Positions 1 to 10,150 of a stretch of 64,000 bases of DNA are shown here, piece after piece (positions within the stretch are counted from its first letter, which is position 1; each line of letters starts with the position of its first letter). The notes below the pieces were generated by a model. It had not been told where the DNA came from. It did no database searches and saw only the letters and a program-made list of their open reading frames with translations. Made by a program: the position numbers and the translations under genes. Origin of the DNA: Hsuehochloa calcarea (Eukaryota > Streptophyta > Magnoliopsida > Poales > Poaceae); the NCBI GenBank assembly GCA_036346395.1, contig CM070594.1, positions 22,663,385 to 22,727,384 on the forward strand, written 5' to 3'.

Positions 1-720
1 ATGAAATTAAAAGTGCTCCTTGTGAAAAATGTTTAGAATCTAGTAAATTGATTGCTTTTGATGTATTTGATTCTAGCCCTTGCACTTCATGTTTAGAAAA
101 GAACGTGAAATCAAAGATATCTTAGAAGTCGCTAGAGTCAAATATGCTAAGCTTAAGGACAATATTGAAAATACTACTTGTGCTTCTTGTTCCGCTCTTA
201 AGCTTGAAATTGCTTTGTATAAGGAGAAATCTATGGATAAAACTTGTGATGCTTGTGTTAACTTGAGAAAAGAAAATGCTTACCTTCATGATACATTAGA
301 GAAATTCTCTAAAGGTAAGAAACAATTAAACATGATTCTTGACAAGTCTAAAACTCCTTATAAGAAGCAAGGTTTAGGATTCAATTCTTTTCAAGACAAT
401 TCAAACCCAAAAGTCATTCAAGTCTTGGAAAAGGTTTAATTGAATTCAAAACCCAACTGCAAAAACATCTTTTAAATCTGCGAGTTTTGCCCAACCTTGT
501 ATTAATTCAAATGGTGCTTCTTCTAGTGGTACCAAGTACCATTGCACTTATTGCAAGAAAGGTGGGCATTTGATTGAATTCTGTTGGCGTAGGTTGAAAA
601 ATGATAGGAAAAATTTTGATAGAATTTCATTCATGCAACCTAGAGCTTCTATGAGATATGGTAACACTGAAAAGAATAAACACGAATTAGGATTTTCTCT
701 CATGCAAATCATTATGTTTC
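1..720 (+). pseudogene. Gag C-terminal fragment of element A
   Basis: Structural protein of the copia particle, C-terminal part only. It is lysine/glutamate-rich and probably coiled-coil, with repeated Cys-x-x-Cys pairs (such as CEKC, CTSC, CASC, CDAC) matching the gag of element B at 35001-36121. The frame shifts near position 100, where the opening frame runs into the open stretch 80-439. That stretch ends in a stop at 437-439. Near 538-590 the sequence encodes a zinc-knuckle-like motif, YHCTYCKKGGHLIEFC. One frameshift and one stop make this a pseudogene. Identification rests on similarity to the B and C copies in this window. Confidence 0.8.
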
Positions 721-733
721 TAGATATCCTAAT

Positions 734-832
734 TCTAATGTTTATCGATCGGGCGGTCGACCATTGGTGGTCACCGGTCGACCGTTTTGGTCGCCCGGTC
801 CGATCACAAGACAACGCCGGTCGACCGCCCAT
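734..832 (+). repeat. Palindrome cluster inside coding linker of A
   Basis: About 100 bases hold several copies of GGTCGACC or CGGTCGACCG and one CCGGTCCG, related to the palindromes of the LTR. Element B has no counterpart at the same place between gag and protease. Flanking sequence in A and B aligns on both sides, so this is an insertion or expansion in A. It keeps the reading frame open from the upstream linker into the protease region. Confidence 0.7.
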
Positions 833-1004
833 GGACAGTTTAAGTCTCATGTTAATTTAAACATTGCTCATAACCGAATGATAGATGAAATCAAGGATAG
901 TACTTCGGTTTGTATACTCCTTGCGGGCGTGTGTCTCAATCTTTGGATTCCTAAATCTTGTTTATCTAACTTGATGATTGAGACACATCGTTCTTTGTTC
1001 CTTG

Positions 1005-1228
1005 ATTTTCGGACTACCGTGGAAAGGGAAGAACACGTGGTTCGCCGACTCGGTGTTCACGCCACATGACCGGAAATTCAAAATGGTTCACCTCTTTCAC
1101 GCGGGCAACAGGTGATGACTTCATCACCTTTGGAGATGATACACAAGGGCGAATTGAAGGAACAGGATCAATTAGGGTGAACAACAAATTCATTCTAAAG
1201 GATGTCGCTCTTGTGGACAAGCTTAGGT
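1005..1228 (+). pseudogene. Protease / pre-integrase remnant of element A
   Basis: Remnant of the aspartic protease region. In B and C the same place reads VDSGCSRxMTGDSRWF, where the Asp is catalytic. Here only parts are readable: a tract ending near 1070, then in another frame a run matching the DDFITFGD-like and FILKDVALV segments of the C copy. At about 1229 the sequence jumps to the acidic stretch that normally precedes RT, so the whole integrase catalytic core is missing. Frameshifts plus this deletion make it non-functional. Confidence 0.7.
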
Positions 1229-2490
1229 GACAGAGAGTATTTTTGTGGAGGAAGATGAGGACGAAGCTAATATCATTCCTTCATCTGCTGCTACTGAAGC
1301 GCCCATACTGATACAAGAACCTGCTACGTCTACTTCACCTTGATTGAGGCTCTGCACGCATCTTCATCATCAGCGAGACTGCGGAGGTCGAAGAAACGAT
1401 ATCTCACCCGGGCGCTCCACTTCGCATTCAGAGACAGCATCCTCCGGAACAGATAATAGGTAATCTACATGAGCGAGTCACTCGCTCCAGGTATAATGAT
1501 CCAAATCTCTACTCTCATTCGGCTTTTGTTTCTTCTTTTGAACCCCGCGATATATCACATGCTTTATCTGATTCTAGCTGGGTAAATGCCATGCATGAGG
1601 AGTTAGAAAATTTTGAAAGAAACAAAGTTTGGAACCTAGTAGAACCCCCTAGTGGTCATAATGTTATAGGAACCCGTTGGGTGTTTAAGAATAAACAAGG
1701 TGAGGATGGTTCTGTGGTTAGAAACAAGGCCAGATTGGTAGCTCAGGGTTTCAGCCAAGTTGAGGGGTTAGATTTTGATGAGACATTTACTCCTGTTGCT
1801 AGACTAGAAGCCATTCGCATTCTGCTTGCATTTGCTGCATCAAAAGGTTTTAAATTATATCAGATGGATGTTAAAAGTGCCTTTTTAAATGGTTTCATAG
1901 ATGAGGAAGTGTATGTTAAGCAACCCCCGGGTTTTGAGGATCCTAAATATCCAAATCGTGTTTTCAAGCTATCTAAAGCATTGTATGGTCTTAAACAAGC
2001 CCCTAGAGCACAGTATGATAGACTTAAGACCTTCTTGCTTAAAAATAATTTTGAGATGGGTAAAGTGGATAAAACTCTATTTATTCTTAGGCGTGACAAT
2101 GACTTCCTGCTTGCTCAAATTTATGTGGATGATATTATCTTTGGTGGTTCCTCTAATGCTCTTGTTTCCAGCTTTTCTGACACTATGTCCAGGGAATTTG
2201 AGATGAGTATGATGGGAGAGCTTAATTACTTTTTGGGACTTCAAATCAAGCAATGCAAGGAAGGAACTTTCATCCATCAGACGAAGTACACTAAAGATCT
2301 ACTCAAACGCTTCAACATGGGTGATTGCAAGCCAATTTCCACTCCCATGGCAACTTCATCGCTTTGGATCCAGATGAGGAAGGAGAAGTCGTGGATCAAC
2401 GCGAGTACCGCAAAGATGATCGGCTCCTTCAGATTTGACGACCTCGAGACCGGACATTCACTTCACGGTATGCCTTTGTGCAAGATTTGA
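1229..2490 (+). pseudogene. Reverse transcriptase of element A (RVT_2 type)
   Basis: Copia-type reverse transcriptase. The open stretch 1591-2490 (299 codons) starts at the conserved MHEELENFERNKVW block. It shows the catalytic motif QMDVKSAFLNG with Asp at residue 93 and YVDDIIFGG at residues 178-186, then the connection region GELNYFLGLQIKQ. Upstream, 1240-1590 is an acidic linker seen before RT in related elements. The RT core looks undamaged, but the frame is lost after about residue 258, where related elements continue into RNase H. The upstream polyprotein is also broken, so this is a remnant of a polyprotein and not a free gene. Confidence 0.85.
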
Positions 2491-3062
2491 GCGTCTCCGA
2501 GAACTTCCCATCGCCAAGCCGTTAAGCGCATATTCGGTATTTACACTCTACCCTCTTGTATGGCATTTGGTATTCTGCTCTTGACTTTGTCCATTAGAGG
2601 TTTTTCGATTCTTGTTTTGCGGTCAGTCGGTTAGATAGGAAGAGTACCTCGTGCACTGTCACTTCCTAGGCACTTCTCTTGTATCTTGGTCTTCTAGGAA
2701 GCGGTCTTACATTGCACAATCCACTCTTTGAAGCGGAGTATGTAGTCACGCTAGTTCTTTGTGCTTGATTTTGTGGATGACGTCCACTTTGAAAGATTAT
2801 GGGTTAAACTTTGCTAGTGTTCCTCTTTTACGTGATAACACTACGCTATTAATATTGCTAAAACCCATTGCAACATTCTAGGACTAAGCACATAGACATT
2901 CGCTTTCACTTCCTTAAAGATCATGTTGAAAAAGGTGATATTGTGATGCACTTCGAGAGTCCAAGCTCAATTGGCGATATTCTTACCAAGCCTTTAGATC
3001 AAACCAGATTTTCCTCCTTAAGAAGCGAGTTAGGGGTAATTTATCCTTATGGGTTGGTTTGA
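2491..3062 (+). pseudogene. RNase H remnant of element A
   Basis: Degraded RNase H domain in several frames. The last open piece, 2868-3062, carries QHSRTKHIDIRFHFLKDHVE and ends in ...YGLV, exactly as the polyproteins of B and C end. A purine tract GAGGGGGAG follows the stop at 3061-3069. Several indels separate it from the RT frame. Confidence 0.8.
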
Positions 3063-4872
3063 GGGGGAGTTTGATCTTTTTCTTATCTTTTCTTGTTCTT
3101 TTGATCTTTTATTGTTCTTTTTCTGAACTTAGTGATCTTTTCGAACTTTTTAGGTCTTTAGGCTTTTTAATTGCATCTCATTGTGTCATATTGCATTCAT
3201 ATGAAAACTTCAACAAGTGGTTACAACAAATGGTATGAAAAATCTAAAAAGATGCATTGTAATATAAGGTTTTCTACTTATTTTTAAAAATTGATGAAGC
3301 TTTGCCTATTACCCTTTAGAGCTTTTGTATTTCAATTCTTGCTCAATGTCATGTCTAGTTCTTTGACTTGCTAGAATTATCATGCTTTTACATGTGTAGC
3401 TAAGTCTTTGCTATATGAGCTAGAACCTTTTAAACAACTCAAACTAAGAAATTGCAATTTGTGGATGTTTTAGCGAGTTGCGCAATTAGTGCTCCTCTTG
3501 TGACATTGGCCCTGTCAGAATTGCTTTGTTAGCTCTTTGATCTAAAATTGACCATTACTTGAGCTTTTGTGTTCTTGAGATTCTAACACTGCTCATCTAA
3601 AAAAATGAAAATCAAGATTGTCTTATGCTTAAATTGTGCCAAACTATTCTTACGAGACTGCTTGTCAAATGACATGAACTTGGAGATAGTTTGATGAACC
3701 AGACGATCTCATGGGGACCGCTTGTCGAAATGACATGAACCTCAAGATTTGTCGCCCCGGTAGAAGCTTAGAAAGAGTTTGTGGATGGCTCCTAGTCCAT
3801 GATCTTCTTTACTAAGATATACCTTTAATCAACTTTTGATCGAAGCTTAGGATGAGTTTGTGGATGGCTCCTAGTCCAGGATCTTGTCACTAAGTTAGAT
3901 CATTAGTCAACTTCAATATTCAATGCAAATGAGAAAAATGTTGACAAATGGGCGTTTACAAAATATTGAGCAAAATGATTCAATACGGGACTTGATTGAC
4001 TCTTAATGTGGTCTTTGTTAGATTTTTGATCTCACTTTGACATCTTGACATGGCCAATTTCACTTTAGGATCCTGTTGATGAACTTGTTTGAATTTGAGC
4101 GTTGCTTAAATTGATCAAATCTCTCGCTTTACTTTTGAGCCTTTGTGCTTAGCTTTGATATATATGTCTTACCATGATCTTGCTAGCGTTGTCGGGCTTG
4201 ATATCTTGTTTGTGCAATATTAGAGATACTAGCTTGTTCTTTTGGGTAATCTCCAAAGCTTCTTGTAATCAAAAATTGATAAATACAAAATTGAAGCTAC
4301 TCCATTGCACTTCATGCATATTCCTCTTTATGCTTCTTTTGTTTTTACGCTTCTTCCTTTATTCTATATTTTTATCTCTGGATGAGAGGAAGGCGTGATT
4401 CCTTGATGAATCCATTGTCAAAGGGGAGAAGATGTGTTAAATGAGAAGAGAAGATGTGTTAATAAGAAGATATTTTTTATTGGGGAGAAGTTTATACAAA
4501 GGGGAGAAACGAAAATTTGAAAATTGAGGATCATAGTGAGGGGAGTTCTTGAGTTGCATTCTTATTGTCTTATTGAATATTCGAACTTGAATTGCATTCT
4601 TTTATCCTCACAATGATCATAGGTCAATTGAACAATTGTTCTTTCATATGGACCTTATGTGAGAATTTTGACCCTTTTAAAATCAAAGTTTTATGCTTAT
4701 TTTTGCCTTGTCTCACATGCCTATACTATTCGATGCCGCTTGGTCATTTACATTGCTTTTTCTTGCTTATGGACCAAGTTGTGCCTTTGTGCTGCTACCG
4801 CGAGTAAACTCGTTTTCAAACCTCTTACTTACATTTTCTGGATAATTGCCAATGTGTTCATCAAGGGGAGAT
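3063..4872 (+). other. Non-coding 3' spacer of element A with repeated polypurine tracts
   Basis: No credible gene. Purine tracts of the PPT type occur near 3061 (GAGGGGGAG), 4420, 4480, 4500, 4537 and immediately before the LTR at 4862-4872 (AAGGGGAGAT). Many purine tracts between polyprotein and 3' LTR are a known Sirevirus trait. A block starting GAAGCTTAG and containing GTGGATGGCTCCTAGTCCA occurs twice (3763-3816 and 3842-3894) and has a relative in element C's spacer. About 975 bases here (roughly 3190-4170) are absent from element B. The extent was fixed from B, whose LTR edges are proved by a target-site duplication. Confidence 0.75.
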
Positions 4873-4982
4873 TGTGGATTTCATGGGGATATGTTCCAGA
4901 TCTTAGGATGATGTGACAATTGGCAATGGCGTTTACGGTTTGTCGTTTCACGTGTTTTCGACAAAGTTACAGACTTACTGGA

Positions 4983-5322
4983 CAGGGGCGGTCCGACCGG
5001 TCCTTGCACGACGGTCCGACCGGTCCCAAATCGGTCGGACCGGCCATGTGGGGCGGTCGGACCGGCGATGACCAAAGTGGTCAAAACAGGCTGGGCCAAA
5101 AATAGGTGTTGTAGGCAAGTGAGGGGATCCCAATGCACTTGGTCTCATAATTTTTGGAGTCTCCAGTAAGAAGTTCTATTCGTTTGTATTTTCCAGAAGG
5201 TTTCGGAATTTCAGGGCTTGAATTTCGGCTAAGTCCCAAGGGGGTCCGACCGCTCACGAGGAGCGGTCCGACCGCCATGGAAGCGGTCCGACCGCTCACC
5301 GAGCGGTCGGACCGGTATCCAC
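4983..5322 (+). repeat. U3 palindrome clusters of LTR A
   Basis: Two clusters (4983-5075 and 5247-5322) of the odd palindrome CGGTCCGACCG or its complement CGGTCGGACCG: 5-base arms with one central base. Several exact or one-mismatch copies in each cluster, separated by unrelated sequence. Located upstream of the TATA box. The same positions are occupied in B, E and F. Confidence 0.85.
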
Positions 5323-5757
5323 TTGATCATCGGCCAACTTCGTGGCGATGCTGTTTTGTTAGGTCAAGTACATGGGTTCCATGGCATATGTTTTGCATGA
5401 TGCATGTTTTGACTAACATGGGTCAAGTTTTGAAGAACTTGTTCCCGAATTCGTGTTTTCTTGTCTGTGGTTGTGCAGGTTGCTTGGTGGTCAACGACGG
5501 TCAACGGCGAGGAGAATCGGGACTAGACTTGAAGAGTTGAGGTCCAGAACGATCGACGATGCCGGGTGAGGTCAACGACTCAAGCGTGACACAAGATGGA
5601 CAAGGGTGACCTATTGGCAAATCCATAACGCATGGTGAAGCGGTTTAGGTCAAAAGTTAAAGACGGCGCTTTGCGAAGCGTGCGTGTGTGACCCGTTTGT
5701 TAGTGGGCCTTAACGGGAGCCCAATTGAGTCAAACCTTAGGAGTTCTAGGCCTCCAC

Positions 5758-5765
5758 TATAAATA
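5758..5765 (+). promoter_or_regulatory. TATA box of LTR A
   Basis: TATAAATA in the context CTCCACTATAAATAGG, about 885 bp into the LTR. The equivalent TATA occurs in both B LTRs (21417-21424 and 38030-38037), in E (40618-40625) and in F (53782-53789), supporting a conserved Pol II start just downstream. Confidence 0.75.
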
Positions 5766-6353
5766 GGAGGAGGTGGTGGCTGCACCCCTTCCTCTCTCTC
5801 GCTTTTTATGTTTCAAAACCCTAATTGTCTTTAGAGGAGTTGAGGTGGAGGCTAGGGCTCTTGATGGTTTGTGGTGAATTTTGTGATCTTTGATTGTCCA
5901 CTGATCCATGATGGTGTGGATGTAATCCAGCATCAATCACGAAATCAATCTATGCAAGGTTTGCTTGAGATAAGTCTCTTTTCGTTCTTGCTTTCAATTT
6001 CGTGTTTTTAGGGCTTTCTTTGATCCGCGAGTTTGTGATTGATTCTTTCACGTGAATTAGCTTGCTGTGATATGTGTGAATCTATCTAGCATCATCTTGA
6101 TCATCAATCCCTCACGAACAAGCTTTAGGATCAAGTTTTCGTTCTTGCCCGGTTTTAGACCTTCATTAATCAATTGGCAATTGCTCAAGATCGTTCCAAG
6201 AATTATCATAATATTCGATTGGAATAGGTCCTCAATAGCATATAGAAGGTGTGTGCAAAGTTTCATAAAGATTGGAGTTGAGAATCAAAAGTTTCACCTA
6301 ATTGCATCTTCGTCATCGGGCTGATTTTACTGTTTCAAATCGGTTCTGTAGAC

Positions 6354-6474
6354 TGCCGGTCCGACCGCCCGTCACCACCGGTCCGACCGATTTCGGAGCG
6401 GTCCGACCGCCAGCACAACGCCGGTCAGACCGCCCGGCAATCGGTCCGACCGGTTCAAGATCTGAGGTCGACCG
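6354..6474 (+). repeat. U5-side palindrome cluster of LTR A
   Basis: About six copies of the GGTCCGACCG/GGTCGGACCG type motif, some with single changes (such as CGGTCAGACCG), within 120 bp downstream of the TATA box and about 220 bp before the LTR end. Confidence 0.8.
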
Positions 6475-6689
6475 CCAAGATTTGTGTTGCTTTGATTCTT
6501 GCTTGATTTTGTAGCATTGCTTAGGGGTTTAATTGGATTCAATACTAGTCTTCCATTTGTCTTGGTATATTGATCTTCATAGCTTTCTAATAGCTACTGG
6601 AGTGAAATTGTATTGAGTTCATAATTTGTGAAAAAGTGAGCGTGCTCCTATTCACCCCCCCCCCCTCTAGTCGCCTTTACGGTCCAACA

Positions 6690-6880
6690 GCTAAACACTA
6701 CAAACAAGAACAAACATACATTAAGCACAATGATCAACTATCAACACAATCACAATAACAACTATAACATTCAATGAAAGCGTATATGCATTACAATAAC
6801 CCAAATCTCACCTATTGTGCATAGTGTGTCAAGATTAATAATTCAAGTACCATGGACCTACAGCCCGCTCTAATACCAAC
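6690..6880 (-). mobile_element. 5' leader and primer-binding site of gypsy element H
   Basis: Immediately left of the LTR start at 6881. On the minus strand the sequence next to the LTR reads GTTGGTATTAGAGCGGG, close to the initiator-Met tRNA primer site (TGGTATCAGAGC). The rest is A/C-rich leader without an ORF. Element A cuts it off at 6689. Confidence 0.65.
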
Positions 6881-7536
6881 TGTAACACCCCAGCCCAACG
6901 TGAGCCTAGAATGTTACTAAACAACATGATAGCAAAATGAGAGTCTAAGACATTATCCTAAATTGAAGGCGGTTTTGCTCATAGGTGGCACCAACATGTT
7001 ACACGTAAGTTGGTTTCAGTTTAGGATTTTGACACATAAGCAATCCAGTAAGTAGAATGAACAAATAAATTAAAAATATGGTGGACCCACATGTCATTCT
7101 CACAACTCACCATCTGCCTTCTCTAACTCTATTCTTTCTCATTCCATGGCCATGGCCGCCTCTCCCTCATCTCTTTCTCTCTCTCCCAATGGCCCCTGGG
7201 AGCTTTGGCCTCGTCCCTCAGATCCAGCCATAGCTCTCAACGACAGTCACAGAGAGGTGAGGGAGCCGACTCCCCCAAATTCGGTCGTCACCACCATGCA
7301 CCCCACCACCACCGACCACCTCCATGCCGCGGCCATCCTCCCCAATAACTCCATCCTCCCTGTCGGCGTCATTGTTGCATATGGCCTCAAGCTCTACTAG
7401 ATCCTGCTGCATCTTCGGCAACTGTGTGCGTCTTTGGCTCCGGTGAGGAAATGTAGTGCAAACGGGAAGGCTACGTGAGAAGGAGGAAAGGAGATCTGTG
7501 TGACTGGAGCATGGGCAGCATGCTAAGAGCGCAAGG

Positions 7537-8300
7537 TAGTTAGAATCGCGATCCTACTCTTAGAGTGTTATGACTCTATGAACCCACGACAACCCGTCGA
7601 TCCAAATCACACTGTGAATCAGAATTAGGTAGAATCATGGTAGAGTCGTGCTCCAAAGAGTATAATTGCATCGAATTATGTAGAATCGCAAAGTAGAATC
7701 GTGGTAGAGTTGTTTGGGCAAAAAAATGCATTTTTTTATTTTTTTAGAGGCCAGGGTTTGCTGATATTTTGTTTTAGAGTAAATTTTATTGATATTAATT
7801 TCTAAGAATGAAACTATAAATAAACAAGGAGCATGCAAAATATTATATCAGTGTGGTAATGCTAGTACAAATATCTATATTATGACATGAGCAATCTTGA
7901 GCTTGATAATGATAAGCTATTTTATTTCTGGAGTATGTCTACCAGCTTTTAAGGAACACGTAAGTGTTGCAATTAGATATTGATTTACAAAAGTTTTGAA
8001 AATTTCTCATGTAATTGTAGTAAACTAGTTATGACCATTGGTTGTTCACCTATAGTTCAGAACTATATCACACATCATATCAGTACCATTATGTTTTTCT
8101 GTTGTGCGATAAAAAGTACTTTGTCCCTTTTTTGGTTATACGTAAATGGTAAACCATATAAGAATCATACAAACTTATAGTGTAGATATTAAATATGTGT
8201 ATTTTTATAATTTAGTAAAATCGTCGATTCTATGATTCGATACTACAAATCAATCCTACCGGAGGCAAATCGATCCAACTTAGGATCTCGACTCTGACTA
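7537..8300. mobile_element. Possible DNA transposon with imperfect terminal inverted repeats
   Basis: Left end TAGTTAGAATCGCGATCCT and right end, read on the minus strand, TAGTCAGAGTCGAGATCCT match at 16 of 19 positions and lie 764 bp apart. Internal sequence is AT-rich without an ORF. I could not find a convincing target-site duplication, so the class is undetermined. Confidence 0.3.
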
Positions 8301-8902
8301 CATTGCACGGCGTCCATCTTCAAGCGGCTAGTGCCATGGGCCACCAGCACCGCTGCCAACAAGGCCACCATCGTCACCACCGCCGCTGCCATGGGCTTCT
8401 CCTCCCACCTTTATGGCCTACTGAGCAGCTCCAGGCGGTGGCACTCATTGATGGGCATAAGTGACGACGAAGGAGGGGATGTGGCACCGACGATGAGGGA
8501 CAGGAGGATGTAGGTTCAGAGAAGGGGGAGGCAGCGCCGACGAGGAGAAGGAGGACGAGGAATAGAAGTCAGGGGCTGACGGGTGGTCCCCAATACTTAA
8601 TCTGCCACATGAGCTCCAACTTGGAGGAAAACAGCCTTCAATCAGGTTAGAGGCTAAAATAAACGGCTCTGAAAGTTGAGGGTTGTAAAACATCCGGTTT
8701 TGTAGTTAGAGGTTAAAACTTAGACTTTCATAAGAGTTTAGGGAGGTCAAATGGACTTATTTATTTTTGTTTACCAGCTCTCGTGTAGAAACTAGTATTT
8801 TTTCCTTTGAGAATCTAAGTACTTATAACAGTAGTATTTCACTAGTTAAGATGCCATTTTTGTTCCTTAGATCTCAGCCTTTTAGTCAACTCAATCAGTA
8901 AA
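8301..8902. other. GC-rich then AT-rich stretch without a supported gene
   Basis: 8301-8590 is GC-rich with repeated CACC/GCCGCC triplet-like runs that open short frames in several phases, probably low-complexity sequence. 8590-8902 is AT-richer and contains text such as GGTTAGAGG seen twice. No conserved protein motif. Confidence 0.4.
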
Positions 8903-9598
8903 CACTATTACAGAGATGGTCATCACAGAAGGCTCCAAACCGTCATCACATACGGTTTTTGAACCGTCTGAATCTACATGTCTGTGATAACAGGAGGTTA
9001 TCACAGATGGTTTGTGAGTCGTATGTGAAAAGTCACAACATAGACAGTTTTTTGTTGAAACTGTTTGTGAAGGCCTACTATCACAAATGATTTCTACCAA
9101 AAATCGTCTGTGATATGTAGGATTTCACAAACGGTTTTTGATAGTAGCCATCCCACGGTTGTAGAGCGCAGGAGGTCGTGGTCGTGGAGCGTAGGAGGTC
9201 GTGAAGTAGCTGGTTTCCTGTAGTTGTATGTAAAATAGGCTGTTCATATCACTGATGGTTCCAACAACAAACCGTATGTGATACAAAATTATTACAGACC
9301 ATTCTTGTTAAGAACCGTCTATGAATTATCACATATTGTTATATTTAAAACTCGTCTGTGATATTTATTAATATCACAGACGGTTATTGTTAAGAACCGT
9401 CTGTGATATTTCACAAATAGTTTTCAATTTGAACCGTCTGTGATATTACATCTTCACAGATGGTTTTTACCACAGTTAGTTCACAGCCAGTAATACAGAT
9501 ATGTGCTGAACAAAACCGTATGTGATTGTATTTAATACTGACGGTTCTGGGGAATCGTCTGTGATGAAGCGTCTAGTACAACCCCTTTTGTAGTAGTG
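8903..9598. mobile_element. Small non-autonomous CACTA (En/Spm) element
   Basis: Left end CACTATTACAGAGATGG; right end reads CACTACTACAAAAGG on the minus strand. A 3-bp AAA flanks both sides (8900-8902 and 9599-9601), as expected for CACTA transposition. The 696 bp are filled with variants of ACCGTCTGTGATA in both orientations, the subterminal repeats that bind the transposase in this superfamily. No transposase is encoded, so it would depend on one supplied in trans. Confidence 0.85.
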
Positions 9599-9639
9599 AA
9601 AGCAGTAGCATTCTGTACATATATTTTCCTAGGCGGCCA

Positions 9640-10150
9640 CAGACTCCATAAGTTCGCACAAAGACAGGCAGTCGGCTCGTGGGGCGGCATACTAATCCCG
9701 TGGAATGAAGACTTCATTGAAGTCAATCCATTTGGGCCGAGGCGAATAGCCTGTTAGCGACAATCAAAATAAAGGAACGCGTCACGGTCTATATGTTGAC
9801 GACCATTTACAGTCCATCTCATGACTCAGACAAAAAACAACTTAAACCACACTCGGATGGGACAATCCTGTAGGACTCTAAACAAATGTGAACTAAAAGA
9901 GATCCATCTTAAAAACAAAAAATTCACGTGGAGCAACGAGCGAGAAAACCCAACACTCGTCATACTAGATAGAATGTTCTGCAACAAGGCATGGGATATA
10001 CGCTTTGAAAGTAACGTCCTACATACCCTATCCACTTCGCTTTCCGACCACTGCCCCCTGCTACTCTTAGCAGTGGCCCGCGTAGCCCTATATCTTTCCA
10101 GTTCAAAAACTTCTGGACTAGGATGCCGGACTTCACGGACATCGTCGTAA
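9640..10150 (+). pseudogene. LINE endonuclease domain fragment
   Basis: Apurinic-like endonuclease that nicks target DNA. Visible: WGGILIPWNEDFIEVN near 9690, TIKIKERVTVYMLTTIYSP near 9770, then in the open stretch from 9821 WSNERENPTLVILDRMF and the signature LSDHCPLLL near 10040. Stops interrupt the first part and the frame is lost after 10100. The C-terminal half of the domain is present, the N-terminal catalytic part is missing. Confidence 0.8.

Larger units (their letters stand above)
1..6689 (+). mobile_element. Ty1/copia Sirevirus-like element A, 3' part, defective
   Basis: The window opens inside the gag gene of a copia retrotransposon read on the plus strand. Order: gag tail with coiled coil and zinc-knuckle-like motif, protease remnant, RT, RNase H remnant, a 1.8-kb non-coding spacer, 3' LTR ending in CCAACA at 6689. 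Protein motifs and the spacer with repeated polypurine tracts fit the Sirevirus (SIRE/Maximus) lineage. Element B (20519-38940) is the same family. The integrase is absent, apart from a possible tail before RT, so A cannot have moved by its own proteins. The 5' LTR lies outside the window. A interrupts gypsy element H, whose internal sequence resumes at 6690. Confidence 0.9.
4873..6689 (+). repeat. 3' LTR of element A
   Basis: Begins TGTGGATTTCATGG directly after the polypurine tract and ends GGTCCAACA, a TG...CA LTR of 1817 bp. Both LTRs of element B (1810 and 1820 bp) and solo LTR F (1880 bp) have the same ends and order of parts. Contents in order: palindrome clusters (4983-5075 and 5247-5322), TATA box at 5758, a C-rich run near 6655, and a second palindrome region (6354-6474). 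Confidence 0.88.

Noticed and set aside
3072..4872. First reading of LTR A as starting at 3072, giving a 3.6-kb LTR
   Set aside because: B's termini, fixed by GAATC duplications, show the LTR starts TGTGGATATC next to a later polypurine tract. 3072-4872 is spacer.
7146..7400. 84-codon plus-strand ORF rich in Ser/Pro/Thr
   Set aside because: Low-complexity composition in an LTR region, no motif, no splice or promoter context.
9100..9240. Short direct repeat around CGTGGAGCGTAGGAGGTCGTG as a separate insertion in the CACTA element
   Set aside because: Just a local duplication of about 25 bp within the element; no ends of its own.
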